The notes: generated by a model not told the origin, from the letters alone. Counted from the stretch's first letter, positions 25,420-32,844 are shown. The stretch is 64,000 nucleotides of DNA from Janthinobacterium sp. FW305-129 (GCF_020858115.1 NZ_JACYMM010000007.1:1-64000), one strand, 5' to 3'. A program made the numbers and translations.

Positions 25420-25671
25420 TTATTGGCAGATGGCAAAAGTGCCATTCACGCCTTGCCAGTGAATCGCACCGCGCCGGGCGCAGCAGGCGCTGCAATTGTG
25501 GGCCGTCGGACCGCCTATCGGCCCGTTCGTATCGAAGCACTGGCCCTGGCCCGTGTTGGTCGGTCCGCAGGCGGACGGTTGCATGCCGCTCGCGTGCGGA
25601 CCGCTGGCTTGCGCATTGATAGGGCCACGCGCGCTGCGCGAAACAGGCGGGCTTTGTAGTGGGAGTCGCAT
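25420..25671 (-). CDS. six-cysteine small peptide 2, candidate RiPP precursor
   Basis: 83 residues from an ATG with AAGGA five bases upstream. It starts MRLPLQSPPVSRSARG; the LPLQxxxVxRS pattern matches peptide 1 at identical spacing, although the rest of the two peptides differs. Cys residues are at 35, 45, 60, 63, 64 and 82, so all lie in the C-terminal 50 residues (ACGPTNTGQGQCF, HNCSACCARRG, FAICQ). Gly, Asn, Pro and Thr are abundant. There is no Sec signal peptide and no membrane helix. It is the last gene after the PatA/PatG-like protease and peptide 1. I infer a leader of about 30 residues and a Cys-rich core; it could instead be a small cytosolic metal-binding protein. Confidence 0.7.
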   Translation of the reverse strand: MRLPLQSPPVSRSARGPINAQASGPHASGMQPSACGPTNTGQGQCFDTNGPIGGPTAHNCSACCARRGAIHWQGVNGTFAICQ

Positions 25672-25699
25672 CGCTGTCCTTCCTCAATCGTGGATGATG

Positions 25700-25745
25700 C
25701 CGGCAGGCTGAACGGGCGACGAGAAACGCATCGCCCGCAGGCATG
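25700..25745 (-). other. hairpin between the two peptide genes
   Basis: CGGGCGA and TCGCCCG near 25713-25741 can pair around an 11-base loop in the 112-base gap between peptide 1 and peptide 2. With no U-run it may be a stabiliser or partial attenuator setting the ratio of the two peptides. Confidence 0.3.
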
Positions 25746-25783
25746 CCGGGTTTAGCCGGAATGGCTCGATCCTGCTGGCTTGA

Positions 25784-25960
25784 TCAGCAAACGGTGGCGG
25801 CGCAAGCGGCCAGGCAGAGTTGCTGCGCGGTGCCGCTCAAGGCGCTGCAACCCATTTGGCACAGGGTGCAGGCAATGCCGGAAGGGGCGACACCCTGGCT
25901 GACGCCGGAGATGCTGGGGCTGCGTTGAACGGCTTTGGCTTGCAATGGAAGATTGTTCAT
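25784..25960 (-). CDS. six-cysteine small peptide 1, candidate RiPP precursor
   Basis: 58 residues from an ATG with AGGAG seven bases upstream (a strong site; longer in-frame starts lack it). The N-terminal half MNNLPLQAKAVQRSPS carries the LPLQxxxVxRS motif shared with peptide 2. The C-terminal half is hydrophobic and small-residue-rich with Cys at 31, 34, 38, 49, 53 and 58. Cys34-x3-Cys38 and Cys49-x3-Cys53 form a twin CX3C pattern, typical of disulfide-pinned helical hairpins. It lies 154 bases after the protease gene, with only a weak hairpin between. Length, leader-like start, Cys-rich end and neighbour fit a ribosomal peptide precursor; no modification has been shown. Confidence 0.78.
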   Translation of the reverse strand: MNNLPLQAKAVQRSPSISGVSQGVAPSGIACTLCQMGCSALSGTAQQLCLAACAATVC

Positions 25961-26114
25961 TTTGAAACTCCTTGTGGTGGCGCCGCCGCGGGCAACGGCA
26001 ATGGGTGTGCGTACCGAAGTACGGTGCTGATCGTTTCCCGCCAACGACCGTCTGCTGAAGCGCGTGCACGCATCGCTGCGCCCACGTGCCCCGACAATTC
26101 CAATGGCGTTGCGG

Positions 26115-28028
26115 TCAGCGCTGCGACCAGTAGCGCACGGGGCCGACGCTGACCGGTATCACGTCGCTGACGTCGACGGCGAAGCGGGCGACCGTGTTGG
26201 CTATTTGCAGGTTTTCCGGGTTGAAGAAGGTCATGATGATGTCGTAGCACTCGGAACCCGGGCGGCACACGGGGCTCTGTTGCACCACGATGGTATCGAG
26301 CTGCATGCCGGTGGTCTTGCTCAGCATTTCCGTGGCCTGCATGGCATTCGTGGCCGAGAAATTGAGCGCGCGGTCCATGCCCGTGACGCCCAGGTTGCGG
26401 AAGTCGTAATAGATGCGGTTCAGGAAGTTTTCCAGGCGCGCGCCCGTGTTGCCGCTGCTGATTTCCTGGTTGTCCTGTGCCGCCATCAGGCTGCTGATCA
26501 GCTCCGGGACATTCCAGCTGAACATGCCCCGTAGGGCCGGCTGAATCACGGGCACGACCTGGCCGGACATCAGCCTGGCGGCACCCGAGATTACGCCGGG
26601 AAAGGAATTCATGACGACCTTGCCATCGATCGTGCCGACGAAGGCTTCGAACAGCAGTTCATAGGTCAGGTCGGCATACGGGCCGACGGGCACGATCGCG
26701 TAAATCGGCGTGGCGTCCAGGTTGACGGTCCAGGTCAGCGATTGGCGGAAATATGGCTTTGCGCGCAGAAACTCGATCAATTGCTGGGGATCGTCGGGGT
26801 TGTTCCTGCCCGATGGCATGGCCTGGACAAAGGAATCGTGGCGCGCTTCGCTGCCGAAGTCGATGCCCAGGTTGCCCAGCGCATACACCAGCGTCGGACC
26901 CTTGGCCGCACCGCCGCCGCAGCCGCAATCGGAGGCATCGATGCCGGAAGCGGCGATGCCTTGCCGCGCAGCGCCGGCAGGGGCGGCGAGCGTGGCCGGG
27001 GAGGAGGTTTCCAGCATGGGGATGCTGAGCGGATGCGCCTGCGCGGAAGTGTCGGCATTGGCTGGGCTCGCTTCAATCACAGTATCGTCTGACATTTCAA
27101 TTTTCCCTTTTAATAATAGTTGAGTGGCGCCCGGCACATTCAATGTCCCAGTCAGGAGGCGGCGACAGTCCAGCTCGCCATTGGTTTTGCAACGCGTTGC
27201 GCTCTGCAGCAGTGCGCTGCAAACTCCACGAGGGTCAGGACGATCCCCATGTTGGTGTTGCCGGCATAGCAGCAAGGCTGCGATGGCCGAGACGATCGGG
27301 GTGGCAAAGCTGGTGCCGCTGCTGAGCCGCACCCGCCCCGCGGGAGCGGCGCCGAGGATGTCGGTGCCCGGTGCCATGAGGCCGCGCCTGCGATAGGCTT
27401 CGCCCCAGTTGCTGTTGGGCATGGGAGCGCCTTGCCGGTCCAGGGCGCCGACCACCAGCGTGTACTCGATGGAGGCGGGGATGTGCAGGCAATCGCAACC
27501 GTCATTGCCCGCCGCCGCCACCAGCAGGACGTTGCGTTCATGGCACAGTTGTATGGCTTTTTGCAGCAAGCCATCGGCGGCGCCGCTGTCGGACAGTTCG
27601 CCGCCGCTGACGTTGATGATGTGTGCGCCGTGCTCGACGGCCTGGGTGATGGCGCGGGCCAGGTCGAGCTGCGTGCATTGCATCAAGGTGCCGTCGGCGC
27701 GGTCGGCAAAGATGGGCAGGATCAAGCCCCGACAATGGGGGGCCAGGCCCGTGACGGGGCTGCCGGGCTGGCCAAAGATGATGCTGGCGACGTGCGTGCC
27801 GTGTTGCGATGCCCGGCCGCTGCCGCTGGAGCCCGTGGCGAGGGTATCGATCCGTTGCAGCCTGGCTCCGGCAAAACAGGGGTGGCTGGTATCGACGGGA
27901 CCGTCGAGCACGGCGATGCAGATGTCGGCGCAGCCGGTGTTGCCTTCTTGCAAGGCTGCCAGGCCGGGCAGCAAGCCATGATTGGCCAGGCTGTCCTGGG
28001 TGGTGGATTCGTCCATAATCGTCGGCAC
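26115..28028 (-). CDS. subtilase fused to PatG-like C-terminal domain (PatA/PatG-type maturation protease)
   Basis: 637 residues from a GTG at 28028 with AGGAG seven bases upstream; the ATG four codons later has no such site. Residues 30-300 are an S8 subtilase with the full triad: Asp42 (CIAVLDGPVD), His76 (QHGTHVASI), Ser240 (SGTSFATPIV) and oxyanion Asn175 (AAAGNDG). A linker of about 65 residues ends in DCGCGGG. Residues 378-637 (LVYALGNLGIDFGSEARHDS onward) resemble the C-terminal domain of cyanobactin proteases of the PatA/PatG family. No signal peptide is seen, so it probably acts in the cytoplasm. PatA removes leaders and PatG cleaves and macrocyclises cyanobactins; the same kind of task on the two downstream peptides is my inference. 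An internal ATG at 27095 with AAGGGA upstream could also yield the C-terminal part alone. Confidence 0.82.
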   Translation of the reverse strand: MPTIMDESTTQDSLANHGLLPGLAALQEGNTGCADICIAVLDGPVDTSHPCFAGARLQRIDTLATGSSGSGRASQHGTHVASIIFGQPGSPVTGLAPHCRGLILPIFADRADGTLMQCTQLDLARAITQAVEHGAHIINVSGGELSDSGAADGLLQKAIQLCHERNVLLVAAAGNDGCDCLHIPASIEYTLVVGALDRQGAPMPNSNWGEAYRRRGLMAPGTDILGAAPAGRVRLSSGTSFATPIVSAIAALLLCRQHQHGDRPDPRGVCSALLQSATRCKTNGELDCRRLLTGTLNVPGATQLLLKGKIEMSDDTVIEASPANADTSAQAHPLSIPMLETSSPATLAAPAGAARQGIAASGIDASDCGCGGGAAKGPTLVYALGNLGIDFGSEARHDSFVQAMPSGRNNPDDPQQLIEFLRAKPYFRQSLTWTVNLDATPIYAIVPVGPYADLTYELLFEAFVGTIDGKVVMNSFPGVISGAARLMSGQVVPVIQPALRGMFSWNVPELISSLMAAQDNQEISSGNTGARLENFLNRIYYDFRNLGVTGMDRALNFSATNAMQATEMLSKTTGMQLDTIVVQQSPVCRPGSECYDIIMTFFNPENLQIANTVARFAVDVSDVIPVSVGPVRYWSQR

Positions 28029-28133
28029 GGCCGGGCTCCTTGCTGGGTCCTGGAGGGCGTGCGGCACGCTATTCGAGGTGCGCCGCACGCCTGCTGCGGC
28101 GCCTGCTTGCCAGGCGCCGATAGCTTGATCTTT

Positions 28134-28149
28134 AGCAAGGGATGTGCCA
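28134..28149 (-). promoter_or_regulatory. sigma-54 promoter of the protease-peptide operon
   Basis: Read on the minus strand, TGGCAC (28149-28144), five bases ATCCC and TTGCT (28138-28134) match the -24/-12 consensus, with ten bases between the GG and GC pairs. Transcription would start near 28123, leaving a leader of about 95 bases before the GTG of the protease gene. A sigma-54 activator is encoded 2 kb away in the neighbouring operon. Confidence 0.82.
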
Positions 28150-28160
28150 GAACGCCAAGT

Positions 28161-28184
28161 GCTTGATTTGCAAGGGATGGGGCT
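28161..28184 (-). promoter_or_regulatory. partial second copy of the promoter segment
   Basis: The segment GCTTGATxTT..GCAAGGGATG at 28123-28143 recurs at 28161-28179, 38 bases away. The second copy keeps CATCCCTTGCA, the -12 half, but has AGCCCC in place of the -24 TGGCAC. It may be a decayed promoter duplicate or part of an activator site. Confidence 0.4.
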
Positions 28185-28275
28185 GATTTACCTTGTCATG
28201 GCGCAACAATACTGGCGCATATCGTCCACCCTTTTTTGCCGGGATGGACGAAAACGGCGGGCGGGGAAGGAGGGA

Positions 28276-28307
28276 CGCCGGGGCCACGGCATGGGGTGGC
28301 CCCGGCG
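28276..28307 (-). terminator. strong hairpin after the racemase gene
   Basis: A perfect 12-bp GC-rich stem (CGCCGGGGCCAC/GTGGCCCCGGCG) with an eight-base loop lies 12 bases downstream of the racemase stop. On the minus strand it runs into a C/T-rich tail. It probably separates the activator operon from the sigma-54-driven operon. Confidence 0.6.
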
Positions 28308-28318
28308 CGTGCGCTGCA

Positions 28319-29032
28319 TCAGCGATGCTTGCTGTAGCAGGCGCGGCTGGGACGCAGGCCCATGCGCACGAGGGAAACCAGGAAGCTGAAGCCTGCCTGG
28401 TTCGGATCGATCACCGGCACATAGGTGTGCAGCGCGTCTTCCAGCCGGGCGGTGACGCGCGCGGCGACGCCGACAAAGCCGGTGCAGCCGAGCAGGATGG
28501 ACTGGGCACCGTCTTCCTGGACGGCCAGCATGGCGGCCTGGAAGGTTTTTTCCACCACCTTGTCCAGCTTGTCGAGATCGCCGACGGGACAGTCGATGGA
28601 GCGGATGGAAGCGAAGCTGTCCTGCAAGCCGTAGGCTTGCATGTGGCCCTGCTGCATGGCGAGCGTGCTGGGCAGTATCGTCATGATCGACAGGCGCTGG
28701 CTCAGTGCCAGCGCAGTAAAGGCGGCGGGCGGAAAGCCGCCGAGAATGGGAATGTCGATCACTTCGCGCGCCGCCTCCACGCCGCACATGTCGAAGTCGC
28801 TGAGCCAGATGCCGTCATAGCCGTCGCGTTCGATTTCCCTGGCCAGCTGTACCACCGGATAGCCGTTTTGCAGCCAGTCGACGCGGTATTCTATGCAGTC
28901 GTGCCCGGTGGAAATATTGCGCACGGACACTTCGACATCGGGCTGCATCACGGGTTCGATGGCGGCCAGCAGGCGCTGGTTGTAGGCGTCGGTGGCCACC
29001 GGCGCCACGATGCAGATGCGCAGCGGCATCAT
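28319..29032 (-). CDS. Asp/Glu/hydantoin racemase-family protein
   Basis: 237 residues; the start ATG overlaps the DUF917 stop (ATGA) and a second ATG follows at once. The two catalytic cysteines of the cofactor-independent racemase fold are present: Cys83 in WLSDFDMCGVEAARE and Cys183 in SILLGCTGFVG. N-terminal IVAPVATDAYNQRLL and the conserved P-I-L-G-G segment also fit. Family members racemise Asp, Glu, hydantoins or maleate. Pairing with DUF917 recalls hydantoin-degradation loci, but hydantoinase (hyuA/hyuB) and permease genes are missing here. The substrate is therefore open. Confidence 0.85.
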   Translation of the reverse strand: MMPLRICIVAPVATDAYNQRLLAAIEPVMQPDVEVSVRNISTGHDCIEYRVDWLQNGYPVVQLAREIERDGYDGIWLSDFDMCGVEAAREVIDIPILGGFPPAAFTALALSQRLSIMTILPSTLAMQQGHMQAYGLQDSFASIRSIDCPVGDLDKLDKVVEKTFQAAMLAVQEDGAQSILLGCTGFVGVAARVTARLEDALHTYVPVIDPNQAGFSFLVSLVRMGLRPSRACYSKHR

Positions 29033-30249
29033 GCGGCGCTCCCTGCCGCCGCGCCGGCATTGCCACTGAGCGGCACATACGGCCCCAGGTAGCCGATGGT
29101 GTCGAGCAGTTGCATGAAGCTGTCCAGTATCAGGCCGCCCCGTTCGCGCAGTACGGGATTGGCTTCCAGGCCCAGCAGCGTCACCTTGCGCTGCAGGAGG
29201 GCCGGGTTGAGGCTGCCGTCCGGCAGCAGCAAGTCGCCATTCGAATACACGGCCTGGCCATCGCCCTCGACCAGGTAGCTGATGGTGTCGGGTGCCATGC
29301 AGATGGGGCTGCTGCGGCTGCTGTCCCAGGCCAGCAGCGATTCGTTCTGGTACAGGACCGTGCATAGCCGCTCGCCGGCGCGGATGGTGATCTTGCCCAG
29401 GTCGAAGCCATTGCGCGATTCGACTTCGGCGGCGACGAATGTGCCTTGTGGAAACAGGGGCCGGGCGCGTATGTCGAATTGCAGCGCCAGATAGGTGACC
29501 AGTTCGTCCGCGCTGCGCAAGCGGCCTGCCTGCAGTTCGCGGCCCAGGCGCAGGGCACGTCCCAGGGTGCCGCGCACCGGCAGCGCCCGGGCCAGCTCGG
29601 CCGGCGCCATGATCCACATGGCCAGCCCGCCGAACTGCTTGAAGTCGGCTTGCGAGACGATGGGGCGCATCATCTGGTCGATGATCGTTGCCACGTCCTG
29701 CTGATGGGCATGGGCGCCGTTCACGCACTGGCTGGGCTGGACGTCGAGTTCCACGCGCAGTCCGGCCTGGCTGACGAGGAAGGCCGGGCGCGGATTGATT
29801 TGCGCGGCCGCATAGGTCAGCTGGGGCAGCGAGGGAACGGCGCGGCCGGCGCCGTCGGCGTCGATCACCGCCAGCCCCAGGCGGGCGGCGACCAGGCAGG
29901 CGACGAGAAACCCCAGCGCGCCGCTCTCCGGCGGCGCCAGGTAGGCCAAGGTGCGGTTTTCCAGCGCCAGGCGCTCCCTGACGGCGATCACGGCATCGAC
30001 GGGGCCCTGCGGAAAATGGGCGCCATTGATCGCCACGGGCGAACCGAGGTAAGCCACCATGACCGTATCGCCATCGGTGGCTTCCTCGACGCTGACCACG
30101 CGCACCCGGGCGTCGGGATAGTAGTCGCCGGCGTGGAACTGGGCCAGCAGGCTGCGCGCGGAAGTGAGCGTGCCGCCGCCGCCGCTGCCGAAGAAGCAAG
30201 CTCCCAGCAATAGCGATTCAAGGTCATCGTGGTTCAGCAGATAGCTCAT
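29029..30249 (-). CDS. DUF917-family protein
   Basis: 406 residues from the ATG at 30249 (GAGGA eight bases upstream), overlapping the end of the activator gene by 26 bases, so probably translationally coupled. A Gly-rich N-terminal motif GACFFGSGGGGTLTSAR (16-32) is diagnostic of the DUF917 (S-Me-THD) family, followed by VMVAYLGSPVAINGAHFP and ALGFLVACLVAARLG. Family members include an S-methyl-thiohydantoin desulfurase and partners of hydantoin racemases; most have no proven activity. No signal peptide. The tight link to an activator and a racemase suggests a small metabolic module acting on a hydantoin-like or cyclic amide compound, which is inference. Confidence 0.85.
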   Translation of the reverse strand: MSYLLNHDDLESLLLGACFFGSGGGGTLTSARSLLAQFHAGDYYPDARVRVVSVEEATDGDTVMVAYLGSPVAINGAHFPQGPVDAVIAVRERLALENRTLAYLAPPESGALGFLVACLVAARLGLAVIDADGAGRAVPSLPQLTYAAAQINPRPAFLVSQAGLRVELDVQPSQCVNGAHAHQQDVATIIDQMMRPIVSQADFKQFGGLAMWIMAPAELARALPVRGTLGRALRLGRELQAGRLRSADELVTYLALQFDIRARPLFPQGTFVAAEVESRNGFDLGKITIRAGERLCTVLYQNESLLAWDSSRSSPICMAPDTISYLVEGDGQAVYSNGDLLLPDGSLNPALLQRKVTLLGLEANPVLRERGGLILDSFMQLLDTIGYLGPYVPLSGNAGAAAGSAA

Positions 30250-32626
30250 GATGCGGGTCCTCAGGTTGGCATGGCATGGAAAAGGCTTGCGCCAGGGTGG
30301 CCTGCAACTGCAGCGCCTGGGCAAACCGGGGGAAAGCCGTGTCGCGCTCCACGCCGCGCAAGGCGCGCGTGAGGTGCTCCAGCGCTTCGGGCCGGCGTCC
30401 GCGCTGCAGCAGCAGTTGCGCCAGGCGGGTCGCCACCAGCAGGCTGCCGGCCGCCGCGCCCAGCGCCTTGGCGGTCGACAGTGCACTGCCCAGCTCGCGT
30501 TCCGCCTTGTCCAGGTCGCCCACCGCGATCCACGTCTGGGCGTGCATGTCGAGCAATTCGACCAGATAGGCCCGTTCGCCATGTTCCAGCGCCAGTTCGA
30601 TGGCGCCGTGCAGCAATTGCCGGGCTTGCGATGGCAAGCCTGCCGACAGCAGCAGTTCGCCCCGCTTCCAGGCCTGGAATGAATGGAAGAGCATGCCGCC
30701 TTCGCACAGCATGTAGCGCTGGTAGCCGTCGGCGATGCGCTGCTCGATTTGCACATGGGTGTTGCCCGGCGCCAATGCGCAGGCATGGAATATCTGGCCC
30801 ACCCCCAGGTAGAACTGGTAGCCATATTCGCTGGCGACGGTTTTCAGGTCCGCCGCCAGGTTTGCCAGCCGGGTCCAGTCTTCGAACATGCAGGCCAGCC
30901 ATGCGGCGCCCTGCAGCGCGATGGCGCGATGGAAGGGATGCGGGTTGTCGGCGGTGCCGCGCAATGTCAGTTGTTCCATCACCAGGCGCGCGCGCCGGAA
31001 GGCGCCGCTCTGGAAGCAGGACAGGCCTTCGAAGGTGGAGGACAGCGCGGCGATGTCCAGGCCCTGTCCCCCGGTCTCGGCCGGTACCGCGCCGCAGAGC
31101 AGGTGTCCGCGTTCCAGGCAGGCCAGCGTTTCTCGGTAGTCGCCAAGCCAGAACAGCGTGTTGGCCAGGGCCAGGTGGGCCTGCGACAGCAAGTCCGTGT
31201 CGCCTATCGCCTGCGCCCGCTGCAGCATGTCCTGTGCCGTGGCCCGGGCCGCCACCAGGTCCAGCGCCATCAGCTGCGTGCTCCAGATGCCGAAGCGCAG
31301 GGCGGTGATTTCCACCTCGTCGCCCAGCGCCGCCGCCTCCTGCAATGCCTGCCGATAGCAGGCCAGCGCTTCGGCGCTTTGCCAGCCGCTGATGCCGCGG
31401 TGCGAGATGGCCAGCCAGCGGTGCAGGTCGCAGCTCAGGCGGCGCGCCGTGCAGGGGTGCGCATCGGCGGCCAGCAAGGTGAGGCCGCGGCGCAACACTT
31501 CGATGGCTTCCTTGAAGCGGGCCGCCTCGATCAGTGCGCGCCCCTCCAGCAGGCAGACGCGGGCGAAATTGCTGCGCTCCTCGTCGCCGTGCAGGCGGCG
31601 TTCGATGACCTTGCGGTTGATGCCCAGGTGGCGGGCCGCGATCGTCTTGTTGCCATCGGCAAGGCGCATCGCATAGTCGATCAGCAATTGTTGCGCGGCA
31701 GCCAGCTTGTCGTCGCCATCCAGCCGCATCAGCGCTTCCGCCAGCAGCGTGCGGTCGGCGTTCTCCGGCTTGTCTGCCGACAGGAAGGTTTCCAGGCTGT
31801 GCGCATCGATCAACGGTGATTCGGCCAGTATCGACAGCCGTTCAATCAGGTTGCGCAGTTCGCGGATATGGCCGGGCCAGGCTTGCCGGCACAGGCGTTC
31901 CATGGCGGTGGCGGTAAAGCGGATGGGGCGCTTTTGCTGGCCGGCAAAGTGCGCGGCGAGGGCGGCGACGTCGCCACGGCGCTGGTCCAGGCCCGGCACG
32001 TCGAGTTTCAATACCGCCAGCCGGTAGTACAGGTCTGCGCGGAAACGGCCCGCTTGCACCATCGCGGCCAGGTCGCAGTGGGTGGCGGCCACGATGCGGC
32101 CGTTGAACGGCTGGGTATCGCCGCCGCCCAGCGGCCGGAAACAGCGCGATTCGAGCACGCGCAGCAGCTTGCTTTGCACGCCCAGCGGCAGTTCGCCTAT
32201 TTCATCGAGAAACAGCGTGCCTTGCCCCGCCTGGGCGAAAAAACCGGCGCGGTTGCTGAGTGCGCCCGTAAATGCCCCTTTGGTATGGCCAAACAGTTCC
32301 GCATCGATCAAGTGTTCCGGCAGGGTGCCACAGTTGAGATCGACAAAGGGCGCGCCGGGATCGCCGCTTTGCCGGTGCACGAGCTGGGCGATGATTTCCT
32401 TGCCGGAACCGGTGGGACCGCTGATGAGCACCGTGCAGCGGGTCGGTGCCACCGCGTCGACCATGCGCAGCAGGCGCTGGAATACCGGGGAGCTGCCGAT
32501 GACGCTCAGCCCGCCCCCGGCGCACCCGCGGTGCATGGGGGCTTGCACCGGGGCAATGGCGCCCGTCCCGGGAAGCATGGCATGCGGCTGCCCGCCATGC
32601 TGTTGCAGCATAGACCTGTCGGACAT
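30224..32626 (-). CDS. sigma-54-dependent activator with C-terminal TPR-like region
   Basis: 800 residues. After a 40-residue N-terminus with no receiver, GAF or PAS domain comes the AAA+ core: Walker A GPTGSGKE, the sigma-54 contact loop GAFTGA (intact), Walker B GTLFLDEIGE and the arginine-finger region RFRADLYYRL. A Fis-like helix-turn-helix (NKTIAARHLGINRKVIERRL) follows near residue 330. The remaining 450 residues are helical TPR-like repeats of the kind seen in MalT-type regulators. Signal input is presumably through the TPR part. It heads the DUF917-racemase operon, and a consensus sigma-54 promoter lies just beyond that operon, upstream of the protease-peptide genes, its likely target. 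Confidence 0.92.
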   Translation of the reverse strand: MSDRSMLQQHGGQPHAMLPGTGAIAPVQAPMHRGCAGGGLSVIGSSPVFQRLLRMVDAVAPTRCTVLISGPTGSGKEIIAQLVHRQSGDPGAPFVDLNCGTLPEHLIDAELFGHTKGAFTGALSNRAGFFAQAGQGTLFLDEIGELPLGVQSKLLRVLESRCFRPLGGGDTQPFNGRIVAATHCDLAAMVQAGRFRADLYYRLAVLKLDVPGLDQRRGDVAALAAHFAGQQKRPIRFTATAMERLCRQAWPGHIRELRNLIERLSILAESPLIDAHSLETFLSADKPENADRTLLAEALMRLDGDDKLAAAQQLLIDYAMRLADGNKTIAARHLGINRKVIERRLHGDEERSNFARVCLLEGRALIEAARFKEAIEVLRRGLTLLAADAHPCTARRLSCDLHRWLAISHRGISGWQSAEALACYRQALQEAAALGDEVEITALRFGIWSTQLMALDLVAARATAQDMLQRAQAIGDTDLLSQAHLALANTLFWLGDYRETLACLERGHLLCGAVPAETGGQGLDIAALSSTFEGLSCFQSGAFRRARLVMEQLTLRGTADNPHPFHRAIALQGAAWLACMFEDWTRLANLAADLKTVASEYGYQFYLGVGQIFHACALAPGNTHVQIEQRIADGYQRYMLCEGGMLFHSFQAWKRGELLLSAGLPSQARQLLHGAIELALEHGERAYLVELLDMHAQTWIAVGDLDKAERELGSALSTAKALGAAAGSLLVATRLAQLLLQRGRRPEALEHLTRALRGVERDTAFPRFAQALQLQATLAQAFSMPCQPEDPHHELSAEPR

Positions 32627-32810
32627 GGTCGTCTCGCTCCGATGAAGTCGCTTCTATCGTGCAGGGCAGTGATTGTGATGGATGTACGGCCCCGTTGCCT
32701 GTTGACGCGTACCGTTGCTCCATTCATGCATAAGGAATCGCGCGTTCCGATTATGGGCGCTAATAAAACGGGGGATAGTCGCCAATTGTCACAATAAAAA
32801 GATATTCATC

Positions 32811-32827
32811 GCTTGCATCTTGCAAGC
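32811..32827. promoter_or_regulatory. palindrome GCTTGCA-TCT-TGCAAGC upstream of the activator gene
   Basis: A perfect 7-3-7 inverted repeat 185 bases before the activator start and 18 bases beyond the 3' end of the ChaC-like gene. GCTTG...GCAAG arms recur at the sigma-54 promoter (28123-28139, 28161-28174), so this may be an activator site; it could also be the stem of a terminator for the ChaC-like gene, since T-rich sequence follows on the minus strand. Confidence 0.4.
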
Positions 32828-32844
32828 TGGCAGCCTGCCGCCAC

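Noticed and set aside
25420-25960. Peptides as lanthipeptide, sactipeptide or thiazole precursors
   Set aside because: No matching modifying enzyme lies in the cluster; the convergent radical SAM gene at 24133 is PA0069-type, lacks a SPASM-like Cys cluster, and is SOS-controlled on the other strand.
25752-26069. 105-codon minus-strand ORF overlapping peptide 1 in another frame
   Set aside because: Arg/His/Pro-rich shadow with no ribosome site; peptide 1 has AGGAG and a meaningful composition.
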